60,513 nt of DNA from Hoylesella saccharolytica JCM 17484 (GCF_000614205.1 NZ_BAKN01000017.1:1-60513), one strand, 5' to 3'. Shown: positions 19,282 to 29,013, counted from the first letter of the stretch. Notes: generated from the sequence alone by a model not told the origin. Numbers and translations are program-made.

Positions 19282-19665
19282 CTATTCTTTTACAGCCACC
19301 ACTTCTGTTAGTTCAGGGTTGAGGTAGAAAGTCTGTCGGTACTCCTTGCGCTCATCGTTATTGCCGATTATGCTATATGTTACCGTTGTAAACAAGAGTG
19401 TTTTGCTGTGAACCGGTCGATTACCGTAACGTACCTCCGGTTTCAGCAATCCTGACTTCTTCGCATTTGTCCGCATCTGTTCTATCACCTCGTCGTTGAT
19501 GTAGGCCGTTGAGTCGAGGTTGGTAATTTTCTCAATAGAGGTCGACGCATTTACAGCATACATTTCAAGAAATTCAGATACAAGGGCTTTCGCCTTATAT
19601 TGCTTGCCGCACCCTGCTAATACAAGCAACAGCAGCGCTGCCGGTATTATTCGGTAAATCTTCAT
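19282..19665 (-). CDS. Small lipoprotein of unknown function
   Basis: A 127-aa lipoprotein with signal peptide and lipobox (LLVLAGC, Cys19), probably facing the periplasm. The rest is soluble, with an early helix (AKALVSEFLEMYA) and a beta-rich end (VTYSIIGN, YRQTFYLNPELTEVVAVKE). I do not recognise the family. The start is 4 bp after the pepD stop and the stop is 39 bp before rarA, so it sits inside an operon. Confidence 0.8.
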   Translation of the reverse strand: MKIYRIIPAALLLLVLAGCGKQYKAKALVSEFLEMYAVNASTSIEKITNLDSTAYINDEVIEQMRTNAKKSGLLKPEVRYGNRPVHSKTLLFTTVTYSIIGNNDERKEYRQTFYLNPELTEVVAVKE

Positions 19666-19669
19666 ACCT

Positions 19670-21130
19670 CTAATGTTGCTTTACGGGGATATTTTTTAAT
19701 ATCTCTAACAAATGATCCCAAACCATCTGAACGGTGGGGATATACAGACGTTCGTCCGGTGTATGTACATCGCGAAGGGTCGGACCGAAAGAAACCATGT
19801 CGAGATGCGGGTAACGGGTAGAGAATAAACCGCATTCCAACCCTGCATGGATACCACGTACGATGGGTTCCTTTCCGAACAGCTTTTTGTAAGCCTCCAC
19901 CGTTAGTCGGGTTAGCTCGCTATTAGGATTCATTTGCCATGCCGGATAGCCATCGGTTTGTTCCACATCGGCACCTGCTAACTGGAATACAGCCTTGATA
20001 GCGTTACACTGATTGGTTAGGTTACTCATTACGTTACTGCGTTGTGACGCCAGTATCTCAACACTGTCTTCAGAAGTTTTTACTGCGGCAACGTTGCTCG
20101 AAGTCTCTACCAAGTCGTCCAATGCCTTATCCTGACACATGGCAAAAATGCCATTGGTCATCGCTTGCAAAGCCTGTATCAGGCGACGGCTCACATCAGT
20201 AGGCAGCACCTTTTCAGCTCCAACGCTCTCCATTCCGAACACCATAGCCGTATCGGTAACGTGAAATTCAGCTTCTACTTCCGATGCAAAGACGTTCCAA
20301 TCGGCTCTCACTTGTTCTTTCACGTCGTTGGGAACAGCAATTACCACACGTCCGTCTCTGGGAATAGCGTTATGCAACTTTCCCGAATCAAATCGACTCA
20401 GCCGAACGTCAAACTTCTCTTGTTCCATATATACAAATCGTGAAAGCACTTTGATGGCATTGGCGCGCTTCTTGTTAATATCATCGCCCGAGTGTCCGCC
20501 CGTAAGTCCTTTCAGTGACAGTTCTAAGAAGAAATAGTCATTAGCCGTTTCGCGTTTAAAGTGGAAGCAGGCACGTGTGCTTCTTCCTCCTGCACACGAA
20601 ACAAAAATCTGCCCTTCATCCTCCGAGTCAAGGTTAATGAGCATATCGCCCGTCATGAAATCTGAGCCCATACCCGAGGCACCTGTCAGCTGTGTTTCTT
20701 CATCGCTGGTAAATACACACTCCAACGGCCCGTGCTCAATGTCCTTGGCGGCTAATATTGCCAGTTCTATCGCAACACCGATACCATCGTCGGCCCCCAG
20801 TGTTGTGCCTTTGGCTTTCATCCAATCGCCATCCACATAGCTCTGGATAGCGTCTTTGTTGAAATCGAATTCTATGTCTACGAGCTTATCGCACACCATA
20901 TCCGTATGGCTTTGCAAAATCACGGTTTTACGGTTTTCGTAGCCGGGTGTTGCTCCTTTGCGAATAATAACATTCAGGGAACTGTCCACCTTGAAGTCGA
21001 GCCCGTGTTGTTCGGCAAACTCTTTGAGATAGGCTACAATTTTCTCTTCGTGCTTAGAAGGACGGGGGATGCCGTTAATCTTCTTAAACTGTTCAAATAC
21101 GCCGATTGGCGTTAAATTACTTTTATTCAT
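19670..21130 (-). CDS. pepD: Cytosolic beta-alanyl/aminoacyl-histidine dipeptidase (M20C)
   Basis: A 486-aa cytosolic zinc dipeptidase that splits Xaa-His and a broad range of other dipeptides. Metal ligands fit M20C: QSHTDM (His75, Asp77 general region), LGADDGIGV (Asp114), SDEETQLTGASGM (Glu144/Glu145) and a later GLECGLF. Length matches the family. First gene of the likely pepD-lipoprotein-rarA unit; divergent from the 21225 gene. Confidence 0.93.
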   Translation of the reverse strand: MNKSNLTPIGVFEQFKKINGIPRPSKHEEKIVAYLKEFAEQHGLDFKVDSSLNVIIRKGATPGYENRKTVILQSHTDMVCDKLVDIEFDFNKDAIQSYVDGDWMKAKGTTLGADDGIGVAIELAILAAKDIEHGPLECVFTSDEETQLTGASGMGSDFMTGDMLINLDSEDEGQIFVSCAGGRSTRACFHFKRETANDYFFLELSLKGLTGGHSGDDINKKRANAIKVLSRFVYMEQEKFDVRLSRFDSGKLHNAIPRDGRVVIAVPNDVKEQVRADWNVFASEVEAEFHVTDTAMVFGMESVGAEKVLPTDVSRRLIQALQAMTNGIFAMCQDKALDDLVETSSNVAAVKTSEDSVEILASQRSNVMSNLTNQCNAIKAVFQLAGADVEQTDGYPAWQMNPNSELTRLTVEAYKKLFGKEPIVRGIHAGLECGLFSTRYPHLDMVSFGPTLRDVHTPDERLYIPTVQMVWDHLLEILKNIPVKQH

Positions 21131-21143
21131 ATTTTGATTTATT

Positions 21144-21177
21144 TTTGACTGATTATCGTATTAATTATATACCTTTG
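21144..21177 (+). promoter_or_regulatory. Promoter of the OmpH-like operon
   Basis: TACCTTTG (21170-21177) with TTTG (21144-21147) 22 bp upstream, 48 bp before the start at 21225. Confidence 0.65.
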
Positions 21178-21224
21178 CAACGCTTTCGAGCGTACGATTT
21201 TAACGGAATGCAAATATAAGCAAA

Positions 21225-21434
21225 ATGGCAGAAACTTTAACGTTGAGCGTGTTAATAATTGCTATTGCCTTAGCATTGTTAAGCATCAAACTTATCATTA
21301 AAAAGCACGGTAAGTTTGCCTCGCAACACATCCACGATAACGAGGCATTAAGAAAGCAAGGCATTCATTGCGTAATCGACCAAGACAAAGAGGCGAGACA
21401 GCAAAGTAGAAAGGCCGTTAAGGAAAAGAGATAA
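21225..21434 (+). CDS. Small single-pass membrane protein
   Basis: A 69-aa protein with one N-terminal membrane helix (LSVLIIAIALALLSIKLII) and a charged cytoplasmic tail ending RKAVKEKR. The pattern is common in short conserved Bacteroidales proteins; function unknown. It has its own promoter and ends 18 bp before the OmpH-like gene, so the two are co-transcribed. Confidence 0.75.
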   Translation: MAETLTLSVLIIAIALALLSIKLIIKKHGKFASQHIHDNEALRKQGIHCVIDQDKEARQQSRKAVKEKR

Positions 21435-21452
21435 AAACTAATAATAACAACA

Positions 21453-22067
21453 ATGAATACGAAAAACGTTTTCAAAATGTTGACAATAGCTGCCTTTGCA
21501 GCATTGACGACAACAGCATGCAACAAGAGCAACTCGCAACCCGAGGCGAAAGAGAGCAACTCTTCTAAAAGTACGGCAGCGATGAAGATTGCCTACGTTG
21601 AGGTAGACTCGATTATGAGTCAGTACAAGTTCTGTAAAGATTACTCGCTCGTTCTGCAAAAGAAAGGCCAGAATATACAGAATACACTCGCTGCAAAGCA
21701 ACGTGCCTTGCAGTCGGCAGCTGCCAACTTTCAGCAAAAGGTACAACAGAACGCTTACACACGCGAGCAGGCTGAGGCCATACAGGCAGGACTGCAGAAG
21801 CAGAACAACGACCTGCAGGCACTGAACCAACGGCTTACCACTGAATTTCAGACAGAAACCGACAGCTACAATGCTGCCCTGCGCGATAGTATTCAGCATT
21901 TTCTTGCAGTCTACAACAAAGATAAAAAGTACAGTCTTATCCTCAGCAAGGCGGGCGACAACCTGCTTTATGCCGACAAGGCTTTCGACATAACCAACGA
22001 GGTGGTAGCAGGTTTGAACAAGGCTTACAAACCTTCAGAAAAACTCGAGGCTGCCGTTAAGAAATAA
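21453..22067 (+). CDS. OmpH/Skp-family periplasmic chaperone-like lipoprotein
   Basis: A 204-aa protein with a signal peptide and lipobox (TTTAC, Cys23). The mature part is OmpH-like: a short first strand (MKIAYVEVDSIMSQYK), a long coiled-coil rich in Gln (AANFQQKV to QNNDLQALNQRL), then a closing strand region (YSLILSKAGDNLLYADKAFD). Skp-type proteins hold unfolded outer-membrane proteins in the periplasm. Lipid anchoring is typical of Bacteroidota members. Confidence 0.85.
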   Translation: MNTKNVFKMLTIAAFAALTTTACNKSNSQPEAKESNSSKSTAAMKIAYVEVDSIMSQYKFCKDYSLVLQKKGQNIQNTLAAKQRALQSAAANFQQKVQQNAYTREQAEAIQAGLQKQNNDLQALNQRLTTEFQTETDSYNAALRDSIQHFLAVYNKDKKYSLILSKAGDNLLYADKAFDITNEVVAGLNKAYKPSEKLEAAVKK

Positions 22068-22100
22068 TGGCGCGGCGGTTACACATCGGATAAACCCATA

Positions 22101-22139
22101 CAAACGCGGGGGCGAAGATTAGTTTCGTCCCCGCGTTTG
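22101..22139 (+). terminator. Terminator after the OmpH-like gene
   Basis: Stem of CAAACGCGGGGGCGAA (22101-22116) with TTCGTCCCCGCGTTTG (22124-22139), one G-T pair, 33 bp past the stop. Confidence 0.8.
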
Positions 22140-22622
22140 TGCAATATGCCGATAGCACAAACCTCGAAGAGGCGGCTGAGCTCTGCCGCTCCTCCGGAGT
22201 TGTTTTGCTTGTTGCAACCTTTTTTGCGGGGGTTGCGCCAAAACTTCACCCTCGCCTACGTTCTCTGCCGTACCTAACGGCTTTTTCTTATTCCGTTTAT
22301 CCCGAATCGACTTGTTAAAATACTTTATAGCTGATAAAAGCGTAATTATTTCCACATGAAAACTCCTAGAGGTTCTTCCAAGACCTCTGATTGCACTTAG
22401 AAGTCTTTCAAAGTAAAAATATGCCCGTATTTTCTTGTTTTTCTTTTAAATTTCTCGTAGAAACGCTTGTATCTTGCTGTTTTTATCGCATTTCACTCCC
22501 CCATTCGGCTCGCTTCATCGGGCTTTGCGCCGCCGTTCTGCCCAAAACAAAGGCGAAAGACGCTGTTTGTGGGCTTTTTTCGTTATCTTTGCATAAGGTT
22601 TTACCCCTAAAGCAATAAGTAT
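22140..22622 (+). promoter_or_regulatory. Gap with -7 box for the TrpB-like gene
   Basis: No convincing gene. TATCTTTG at 22584-22591 is a good -7 box 31 bp before the TrpB-like start at 22623. An imperfect inverted repeat (AGAGGTTCTTCCAAGACCTC near 22368-22387) lies upstream. A 78-codon minus-strand frame at 22119-22355 overlaps the terminator and has no recognisable signal. Confidence 0.5.
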
Positions 22623-23986
22623 ATGAAGAAGCAAAAAAGATTTTTGTTGCAGGAGAACGAACTTCCTATGCAATGGTATAACATTCAGGCAGACATGAAG
22701 AACAAGCCGCTGCCACCGCTCAACCCCGCTACAAAAGAACCGTTGAGCGCGGAAGATTTGGCCCACATCTTTAGTATGGAGTGTGCCAAACAAGAACTGG
22801 ACAGCGAACACGCATGGATAGACATTCCCGAAGAGGTGCAAGATAAATACAAGTATTATCGTTCTACCCCGCTTGTACGCGCCTATGCGCTCGAACAGGC
22901 ACTGAACACGCCGGCACATATCTACTTTAAAAACGAAAGCATTAACCCGCTGGGCTCGCATAAAATTAACTCGGCGCTGCCGCAATGCTACTATTGCAAG
23001 CAAGAGGGCACTACCAACGTTACCACCGAAACGGGTGCCGGACAGTGGGGAGCTGCCTTAAGCTATGCCGCCAGCGTGTTCGGACTGTCGGCTGCCGTAT
23101 ACCAGGTAAAGATTTCGATGCAACAGAAACCTTATCGCTCGCTCATCATGCGCACGTTCGGAGCTGAGGTTACGGGGTCTCCGTCGATGTCTACCCGTGC
23201 CGGCAAAGATATCATCACGCGAGACCCGATGCATCCGGGTTCGTTGGGAACGGCCATTTCTGAAGCTGTTGAGCTGGCTACCACAACGCCCAACTGTAAA
23301 TATACGCTGGGGTCGGTGTTGAACCACGTGGCGCTACACCAAACGGTTATCGGGCTTGAAGCCGAAAAGCAGATGGAAATGGCGGGCGAGTATCCCGATA
23401 TGGTGATTGGCTGCTTCGGCGGCGGAAGCAACTTTGGCGGACTGGCATTCCCCTTTATGCGGCATAATATATCGGGCGCCAAATCTACAGCTTTATCGCT
23501 GCCGAGCCTGCAAGCTGTCCGAAACTGACGCGAGGTGTTTTTCAATACGACTTCGGCGACGAAGCAGGCTATACGCCTTTGCTGCCGATGTACACGCTGG
23601 GACACGACTTTAAACCGTCGAATATTCATGCCGGCGGACTAAGATACCACGGGGCAGGAATGATTATCTCTCAACTTATCAAAGATGGGTTGATGTATGG
23701 CGTAGATATTCCGCAGATCGAAACTTTCGAAGCAGGCGTTTTATTCGCACGCACCGAAGGCATCATCCCCGCACCCGAAAGCAGTCATGCCATTGCCGAG
23801 GTTATTCGCGAAGCTAAGAAGTGCAAGGAAGAGGGGTGTAAACGGGTTATTTTATTCAGCTTATCCGGTCACGGTTTGCTTGATATGACGGCTTATAATC
23901 AGTATCTGAACGGCGACCTTCGTAACTATGCTATCAGCGACGAAGATATCGAAAAAAGTCTGAAAGACGTTCCCCATATCCTGTAA
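22623..23986 (+). CDS. TrpB2-type tryptophan synthase beta-like PLP enzyme (one frameshift)
   Basis: A 454-aa PLP enzyme making tryptophan from indole and serine, or a related beta-replacement. The PLP lysine is Lys114 in NPLGSHKINSAL; the phosphate-binding loop is FGGGSNFGG. The long N-terminal region and GSHKINS mark the TrpB2 subgroup, which acts without a partner TrpA. The frame breaks at 23489-23490; one added C (ACACGC) restores KSTRFIAAEPASCPKLTRGV and joins to DFGDEAGYTPLLPMYTLGHD. No trp neighbours are present, consistent with a stand-alone indole-scavenging role (inference). Confidence 0.9.
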
Positions 23987-24084
23987 CAGTCATCAAGCGC
24001 AGCGGGTTCTGTCTGCAAGTGGTTCACCTTTTACATATATAAGGCAAACAGCATCCGCCACATCGGGCAATCTGCAAAAAGCAA

Positions 24085-24122
24085 AAAGAGCGAACGTTCT
24101 CGGTTGAGAACGTTCGCTCTTT
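24085..24122. terminator. Bidirectional hairpin between TrpB-like and acyltransferase genes
   Basis: Near-perfect stem AAGAGCGAACGTTCTC (24086-24101) with GAGAACGTTCGCTCTT (24106-24121), loop GGTT, flanked by A and T tracts. It lies between convergent genes. Confidence 0.85.
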
Positions 24123-24150
24123 GTTTAAATGGCGCACAGGAGGCGGGGTG

Positions 24151-25173
24151 CTACTTGTTAAATAGTTTCAGGCATCCCCTCCACGCCCATTGGCGCAACA
24201 TATCTACCCCGATGCAGGCGGCATAAATCAAACACAGCAGAAGCAAAAGCCCCGCAATGCCCGGCAAAGGTGCGCAATGAGTGTAAACATAAATGCAGAA
24301 GTTGTTGTAAAACGGACGCAGAGCAGGATACTGATGCACCAGATAAACGGCGAGGCAGCCTGCTGCAATGTGGTTAACCGGCGCACTTTGAAACGACAGC
24401 CGCTGGACGTACAACAATAGCACCAGCGACTGAACTACGACAAGCGGCGAGGTATAGTACATCAGTCGGTGAAAAATATCGATACCACAGGCAAAGTAAG
24501 CCGCCGAGCCGGTGGCAACCATCACGCCTGCAATGCCGAGATAGAGCAGCAGAAAGGTTCGGCGATGATAGGTGCGCAGGCGTGTCAGCTCAAAGCGACG
24601 CACGTATTGCGCCAACAGATAAAGGCCGATGAAGGATAAGGCAGAATATCCTCGCTGACTGTCGGCATCGAGATTGAACACCCAATCTATCAGCGTCTGA
24701 AAGAGATAGAACGCCAGCAACACCCTTTGCTGACTGCGGCGGTCGGTGTGTTCGACGTAGCTGTTCAGCACAGGACTAAGTATAAAAAGTACAAGATACG
24801 ATTTAACAAACCACCCCGTCTGTCCCAAGGTAAAGCAAGCGCCCAACGCCGAGAGACTGAACGGCTCTTCTTTTGCCACGACCAGCGACGCGTATACGAC
24901 AACGCAGACAAAAGCACATTGGAAAAGCAGTTTGGTAGCGCTACGTAACGTAGGCCGTATGCCAAACCAACCCGAAATCAACACAAAAACATTTACCGCC
25001 ACAATAGAAACGCTTTGCAACGTCGAGAGCAGCAAATGCGCAAGCGGTCCGTCGGCATGGGCAAGTGCCCCCTTAGGCCAGGCCAGGCTTCCCAAGGCAT
25101 GCAGCAGTAAAACCATATACATGGCTAAGATACGCAGTAGTTCAAAGTTAGATTGTCGGGACTTCATGGGCAA
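24151..25173 (-). CDS. Acyltransferase-3 family membrane protein
   Basis: A 340-aa inner-membrane protein with about ten hydrophobic helices. Its N-terminus carries the family hallmark (RQSNFELLRILAMYMVLLLH, with the conserved Arg and His). Such enzymes O-acetylate surface polysaccharides or other envelope sugars. The target is not indicated by neighbours. The start is 21 bp after the end of the DsbA-like gene on the same strand. Confidence 0.85.
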   Translation of the reverse strand: MPMKSRQSNFELLRILAMYMVLLLHALGSLAWPKGALAHADGPLAHLLLSTLQSVSIVAVNVFVLISGWFGIRPTLRSATKLLFQCAFVCVVVYASLVVAKEEPFSLSALGACFTLGQTGWFVKSYLVLFILSPVLNSYVEHTDRRSQQRVLLAFYLFQTLIDWVFNLDADSQRGYSALSFIGLYLLAQYVRRFELTRLRTYHRRTFLLLYLGIAGVMVATGSAAYFACGIDIFHRLMYYTSPLVVVQSLVLLLYVQRLSFQSAPVNHIAAGCLAVYLVHQYPALRPFYNNFCIYVYTHCAPLPGIAGLLLLLCLIYAACIGVDMLRQWAWRGCLKLFNK

Positions 25174-25194
25174 GCGGTACAGAATGTTTCGGCG

Positions 25195-26090
25195 TTACTT
25201 GCAGATGCCTGTGGCTAAATCGCACGACATTCCTTTCGAGGGAAGTTTGAGAAAATAGCTGAAGCCTGCATCTTGTTTTACCAGTTCGCCGGTTTGCAAA
25301 AGCGGTTCTACCGCGGCCTCCATCTCCTCTATCGATGTAAAATCGAAGGCCTCTTTAATTTCTTCGGCAGCCAAACGAGGATGCTTCTCCATCAACGAAA
25401 ACAGGGTTTCAGCGTTAAAAGCAACGGCTTGCGGCAACAGTTTTCCGCCACTAACAGCTTTAATCATCGCCGCCATCGTGTTATAATCACGATAGCTTTT
25501 CAAGGGCATTCGCTTGCTTCATACTCGAAAACAAAGGTCGGAAACACTTCCACCTTCATCTCGATAGCCTCGGCCACATCCTGCCGAAAATCTTTCTCGG
25601 CCGTTCCGTCGTTCAGCGGCTCTAAAAAGTCGGCAATGTCTATCCCACTTTCATCAGCAATGCTGATAATTTCGGCCTCTGAAATGGCTTGGCGAGCTTC
25701 GGCTATAACTGCCGCCCGCAGGTTGTAAAGATAAAGATCGGCCTTCGCCGCATCTGCCCGCTGCGCCGCTTTATAGGCCATGCAAAGGGGGAAAGACGAG
25801 TTTTCGGCTTCTGAAAAAAGCCTGAATCCCTCTACCCTGACAGGCATTCCGTGCTTCTGCGCACTCTCTAAGCAGTGCTCAATAAAATCTTTGTTCTCTT
25901 TATCGTAATAATTCTGCGCCGCCGTATCTGCCGGCTTTTGCTTGTTCATATCCTCAACCAGTCCGCCCATGATATTCCTAAACTCAATTTGTTCAGGAAA
26001 ATGCGTTTCCAGTTTTCTAAAAAAGGGTTCCTCTCCCCAGCACCACGGGCAAACGGGGTCGGTTACATTGGTTATAACTAATTTACTCAT
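25195..26090 (-). CDS. DsbA-family thioredoxin-fold protein (one frameshift)
   Basis: A 298-aa protein with the dithiol motif CPWC (Cys14, Cys17) in TDPVCPWCWGEEPF, and no signal peptide, so it should act in the cytoplasm like FrnE/DsbA-like oxidoreductases. The thioredoxin part ends near VFPTFVFEYE. A C-terminal helical extension follows (KSYRDYNTMAAMIKAVSGGK, EAVEPLLQTGELV), and the last residues CDLATGIC hold two more Cys. The frame breaks at 25509-25510; one added T in the plus-strand ATT run restores EASEMPLKSYRDYN. Confidence 0.85.
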
Positions 26091-26140
26091 AGCTTGTTCT
26101 TTTTTTATTTAAGTTCCATCTCATGATGTTTAATATGCTA

Positions 26141-26148
26141 CAAAGATA
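26141..26148 (-). promoter_or_regulatory. -7 box of the DsbA-like gene
   Basis: Minus-strand TATCTTTG at plus 26141-26148, 50 bp upstream of the start at 26090. Confidence 0.55.
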
Positions 26149-26222
26149 GTGATAAATACAACTTTCTACACCGGTTTAAATACTTTTATGAATGAAGATT
26201 TTTCTTTTCTATGGTAATTACT

Positions 26223-26230
26223 TAAATTTG
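26223..26230 (+). promoter_or_regulatory. -7 box of the NlpE-like gene
   Basis: TAAATTTG at 26223-26230, followed by C, 30 bp before the start at 26261. Confidence 0.6.
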
Positions 26231-26260
26231 CAATCGATTTAATTTAAATACAAAACGAAA

Positions 26261-26719
26261 ATGAAGAAAGTATTAATGATGATGGCTGCATGTGCAGTCA
26301 TTGCTGCTTGCCAACAGAAAGGCAAAACAGCTGCAGATCAAAATGGTAACGATACGGCTATGGTAAGCGATTCTATGGCTACCGACTCGTTGAAGTATTC
26401 GGGTACAATTCCTGCTGCCGACGGCCCCGGTATCAAATATACCGTAGCATTGGCCAGCGATTCTACCAACGGTTTCTCTATGGAGGAAGTGTATATTCAA
26501 GCTGAAAACGGTAAAGACGCTGTTAAAAACTATTCTGGTAAAGCAGAGTTGATTAACAAAACCGTTAAAGGTAAGGATGTAAAAGCTTACAAATTGCCTA
26601 TGGACAATACCAATGCACTTTACCTCCTTGTTAAAGACGATTCTACATTGCGCGTTGTAAACGAAGCTTTGGAAGAAGCTGCAAGCAAGAACAACTACGA
26701 CTTGAAACTCGTAAAGTAA
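26261..26719 (+). CDS. NlpE-N-like lipoprotein
   Basis: A 152-aa lipoprotein with lipobox VIAAC (Cys17) and an acidic, Asp/Ser-rich linker (DTAMVSDSMATDSL). The mature domain begins YSGTIPAADGPGIKYTVAL, matching the NlpE N-terminal lipocalin-like domain, but the Cys pair of the enterobacterial CxxC (LPCADC) is replaced by Ala/Gly. It may therefore sense envelope state without copper-type thiol chemistry (inference). A hairpin ends the gene. Confidence 0.72.
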   Translation: MKKVLMMMAACAVIAACQQKGKTAADQNGNDTAMVSDSMATDSLKYSGTIPAADGPGIKYTVALASDSTNGFSMEEVYIQAENGKDAVKNYSGKAELINKTVKGKDVKAYKLPMDNTNALYLLVKDDSTLRVVNEALEEAASKNNYDLKLVK

Positions 26720-26820
26720 AGCATATTTAAACAACCGATTGGTATTAAAGAAGTAGATTCGACATAAGTTAACTTACAAGAAAACAATTTTCCGGTCTAC
26801 TTTCTAATACAAATCTTTTC

Positions 26821-26860
26821 AGAAAACCTATGTTTTTGTTTTCAAAAGCATAGGTTTTCT
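26821..26860. terminator. Hairpin after the NlpE-like gene
   Basis: Perfect 12-bp stem AGAAAACCTATG (26821-26832) with CATAGGTTTTCT (26849-26860), then a T run (TTTTT). The stem sequence is the same CCTATG/CATAGG motif that makes up the 22-bp array that follows. Confidence 0.75.
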
Positions 26861-26886
26861 TTTTTAAAGCTATAATTGCGAGGTGT

Positions 26887-26985
26887 AAAAGCTATGCTTT
26901 TACATACCAAAAGCTATCCTTTTGTATCTCAAAACCTATGCTTTTACCTTCTAAAACCTATGGTTTTGCAACATAAAAGCATAGA
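26887..26985. repeat. 22-bp tandem array with palindromic core
   Basis: Units begin at 26887, 26909, 26931, 26953 and a partial at 26975, exactly 22 bp apart. Each has a near-palindromic core AAAAGCTATGCTTTT or AAAACCTATGCTTTT and a variable 7-base remainder (for example ACATACC, GTATCTC, ACCTTCT, GCAACAT). The array occupies the gap between the NlpE-like gene and the hemerythrin gene; no gene lies there. Confidence 0.9.
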
Positions 26986-27250
26986 TATTACAAAATAGAT
27001 GATAAACGGTTGTAAATAGATTGACGGTTTATGGGTATTCTGATGCACGCTATTTAGGTGTTTTCTATTCTATTTAGCCTCTATGAGTAGTGCCAAACAT
27101 CTTTCAAAAAAACTTTATTCAGGTATTTACCATTGTCTAAGTATCTACCAATCTGTTATCTGCGCAAAATTCTTCGTTATACTTTTCTACACTTAACCTT
27201 TTTTAAGTGTGTGGGTAACATTTGTTACCTTCACACTATTACATCTTATC

Positions 27251-27258
27251 TACCTTTG
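27251..27258 (+). promoter_or_regulatory. -7 box of the hemerythrin/PAS gene
   Basis: TACCTTTG at 27251-27258 followed by CA, 31 bp before the start at 27289. Confidence 0.65.
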
Positions 27259-27288
27259 CAACAATAATAAAAGTTTTTTAATATTAAG

Positions 27289-28815
27289 ATGGAAAGCAAA
27301 ATGAAGAACTATCTTCCGGAGATAGATTCGAATAAATTACAAACTCTTTTTGAAATAGAAACAGCATATAAATCGGGAAAGCTCTCTGCAGAAGAAGCAA
27401 GAAAACAAATCAAGGAACGCGTAGGCAAGGTAAGTGCTTATCATGTGGCATATATCGAACAAACCATGACTGAGGAAACCGATGATGAATGTATCCGCGA
27501 GGATGTTCATTCGGTAATCAACATGTTGGGAGATTTGATTGACAATTCGTTGCCTAATCTGCCCGAAGATCATCCCATTATGCACTATTTGAAAGAGAAT
27601 GCGGAGATGAAACGGCTGTTGCTGGCGGTAGAAGATTTGGTACAATATCCGATGATTAAAAACCAATGGCTCGAGCTTTACGAAAAAATCGGACAGTATC
27701 CGCTGCATTATAAACGTAAGCAAAATCAGCTTTACCCCATGCTGGAACGTAAGGGATTTACCCGGCCAACGACAACGATGTGGACTTTCGACGACTTAGT
27801 GCGCGATGAAATACGCGAGGCTGAACGATTGCTGCGTGAAGATAAAGAAGAAGAATTTATTAAACAGCAAGAGCGGGTGTTGATGTATGCGCGTGATTTG
27901 ATGGAAAAAGAAGAGTTTATTCTCTATCCCACATCGATGGCGCTTATCAGTGCTGAAGAATTTGAAGATATGAAATCGGGCGACCAAGAAATTGGATTTG
28001 CGTTCTTTGAAGTAGAGCACAAGCCTCAAACGGCCTCAATCAAAGCTTCAACAACGCCCGAAGGCTTTGCAGGCGATTTGCAGGCGTTGCTCTCTAAATA
28101 TGGTTATACCGCAGGGGGCAGTGATAAACTGGAGGTGACTACAGGAAAACTTTCGCTCGAACAGATTAATCTGATTTACAAGCATCTGCCCATTGACATT
28201 TCGTTTGTAGATGAAAACGAACTGGTTTGTTTCTACTCGGATACCGACCATCGTATTTTCCCGCGCAGCAAAAATGTTATCGGACGCGAAGTAATGAATT
28301 GTCACCCCCGAAAAAGTGCGCACATCGTTCGTGAAGTGATAGACAAGTTGCGCAGCGGAGAGCAAGACAAGGCCGAATTTTGGATTAACAAGCCGGGATT
28401 ATTTATTTATATCATCTACGTGGCAGTACGTGACAAAGACGGAAAGTTTCGCGGAGTGCTTGAAATGATGCAGGATTGTACGCACATTCGGTCGTTGGAA
28501 GGATCGCAGACGTTGTTGACGTGGAGTAACGGAGAAGTGGAAACGACAACGGAAACCTCAGAAAAAGACGAGGAGCAAGCGGAAGAAGAAACGCAGCCTG
28601 TAGAAGAGATTACCCCGCAAACAAGGTTGAAAGACTTACTGAAGCAGTATCCTGAGCTTAAAAATCGGTTGCCCGAGATTGCGCCACAATTTAAAATGCT
28701 CAATACGCCGCTGGGTAAGCTAATGATTGGAAAGGTAAATGTTCAGATGATGAGCGACCGTTCAGGAGTTCCGGTAGACAAGTTGATTGAGGGCATTCAT
28801 AAAATAACAGGATAA
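27289..28815 (+). CDS. DUF438-hemerythrin-PAS-DUF1858 protein
   Basis: A 508-aa soluble protein (504 from the internal ATG at 27301). Order: DUF438-like helical region with ECIREDVHSVINML (about 1-95); hemerythrin-like helical bundle with His/Glu-rich segments (YPLHYKRKQNQLYPMLERKG, EKEEFILYP); PAS-like domain (about 290-405, VDENELVCFYSDTDHRIFPR); an acidic linker of many Glu residues; and a DUF1858 domain at the end (TRLKDLLKQYPELKNRLP to GVPVDKLIEGIHKITG). Family knowledge suggests an oxygen or redox/nitric-oxide sensor. No output domain such as kinase or HTH is present. Confidence 0.85.
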   Translation: MESKMKNYLPEIDSNKLQTLFEIETAYKSGKLSAEEARKQIKERVGKVSAYHVAYIEQTMTEETDDECIREDVHSVINMLGDLIDNSLPNLPEDHPIMHYLKENAEMKRLLLAVEDLVQYPMIKNQWLELYEKIGQYPLHYKRKQNQLYPMLERKGFTRPTTTMWTFDDLVRDEIREAERLLREDKEEEFIKQQERVLMYARDLMEKEEFILYPTSMALISAEEFEDMKSGDQEIGFAFFEVEHKPQTASIKASTTPEGFAGDLQALLSKYGYTAGGSDKLEVTTGKLSLEQINLIYKHLPIDISFVDENELVCFYSDTDHRIFPRSKNVIGREVMNCHPRKSAHIVREVIDKLRSGEQDKAEFWINKPGLFIYIIYVAVRDKDGKFRGVLEMMQDCTHIRSLEGSQTLLTWSNGEVETTTETSEKDEEQAEEETQPVEEITPQTRLKDLLKQYPELKNRLPEIAPQFKMLNTPLGKLMIGKVNVQMMSDRSGVPVDKLIEGIHKITG

Positions 28816-28919
28816 ATAACCTGTATAAATAGAGCCTACGAACTGCTTTAAAGAAGCAGGAAATCTATAAAATAATAGGCAAACATCTCAATAGAGGTAT
28901 TAGTCGGGATAACACGACG

Positions 28920-28963
28920 GCCGCCTGCGGAATTCTTTCGAGTTTTCCGTAAGGCGGTTTTAA
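28920..28963 (+). terminator. Terminator after the hemerythrin/PAS gene
   Basis: Stem CCGCCTGCGGAA (from about 28921) with TTCCGTAAGGCGG (to about 28958), one bulge, followed by TTTT. Lies 105 bp after the stop. Confidence 0.7.
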
Positions 28964-29013
28964 ATTGGCTAATTATCACATCTCAACAGAAAAACAAAAC
29001 TTTATTAAACGCC

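Noticed and set aside
22119..22355. Minus-strand 78-codon frame starting MEIITLLSA
   Set aside because: It overlaps the terminator of the OmpH-like gene, has low-complexity basic and Gln-rich content, and no promoter or RBS.
26887..26985. CRISPR array
   Set aside because: The unit is only 22 bp with a 7-base variable part, far below spacer size, and there are no cas genes in the window.
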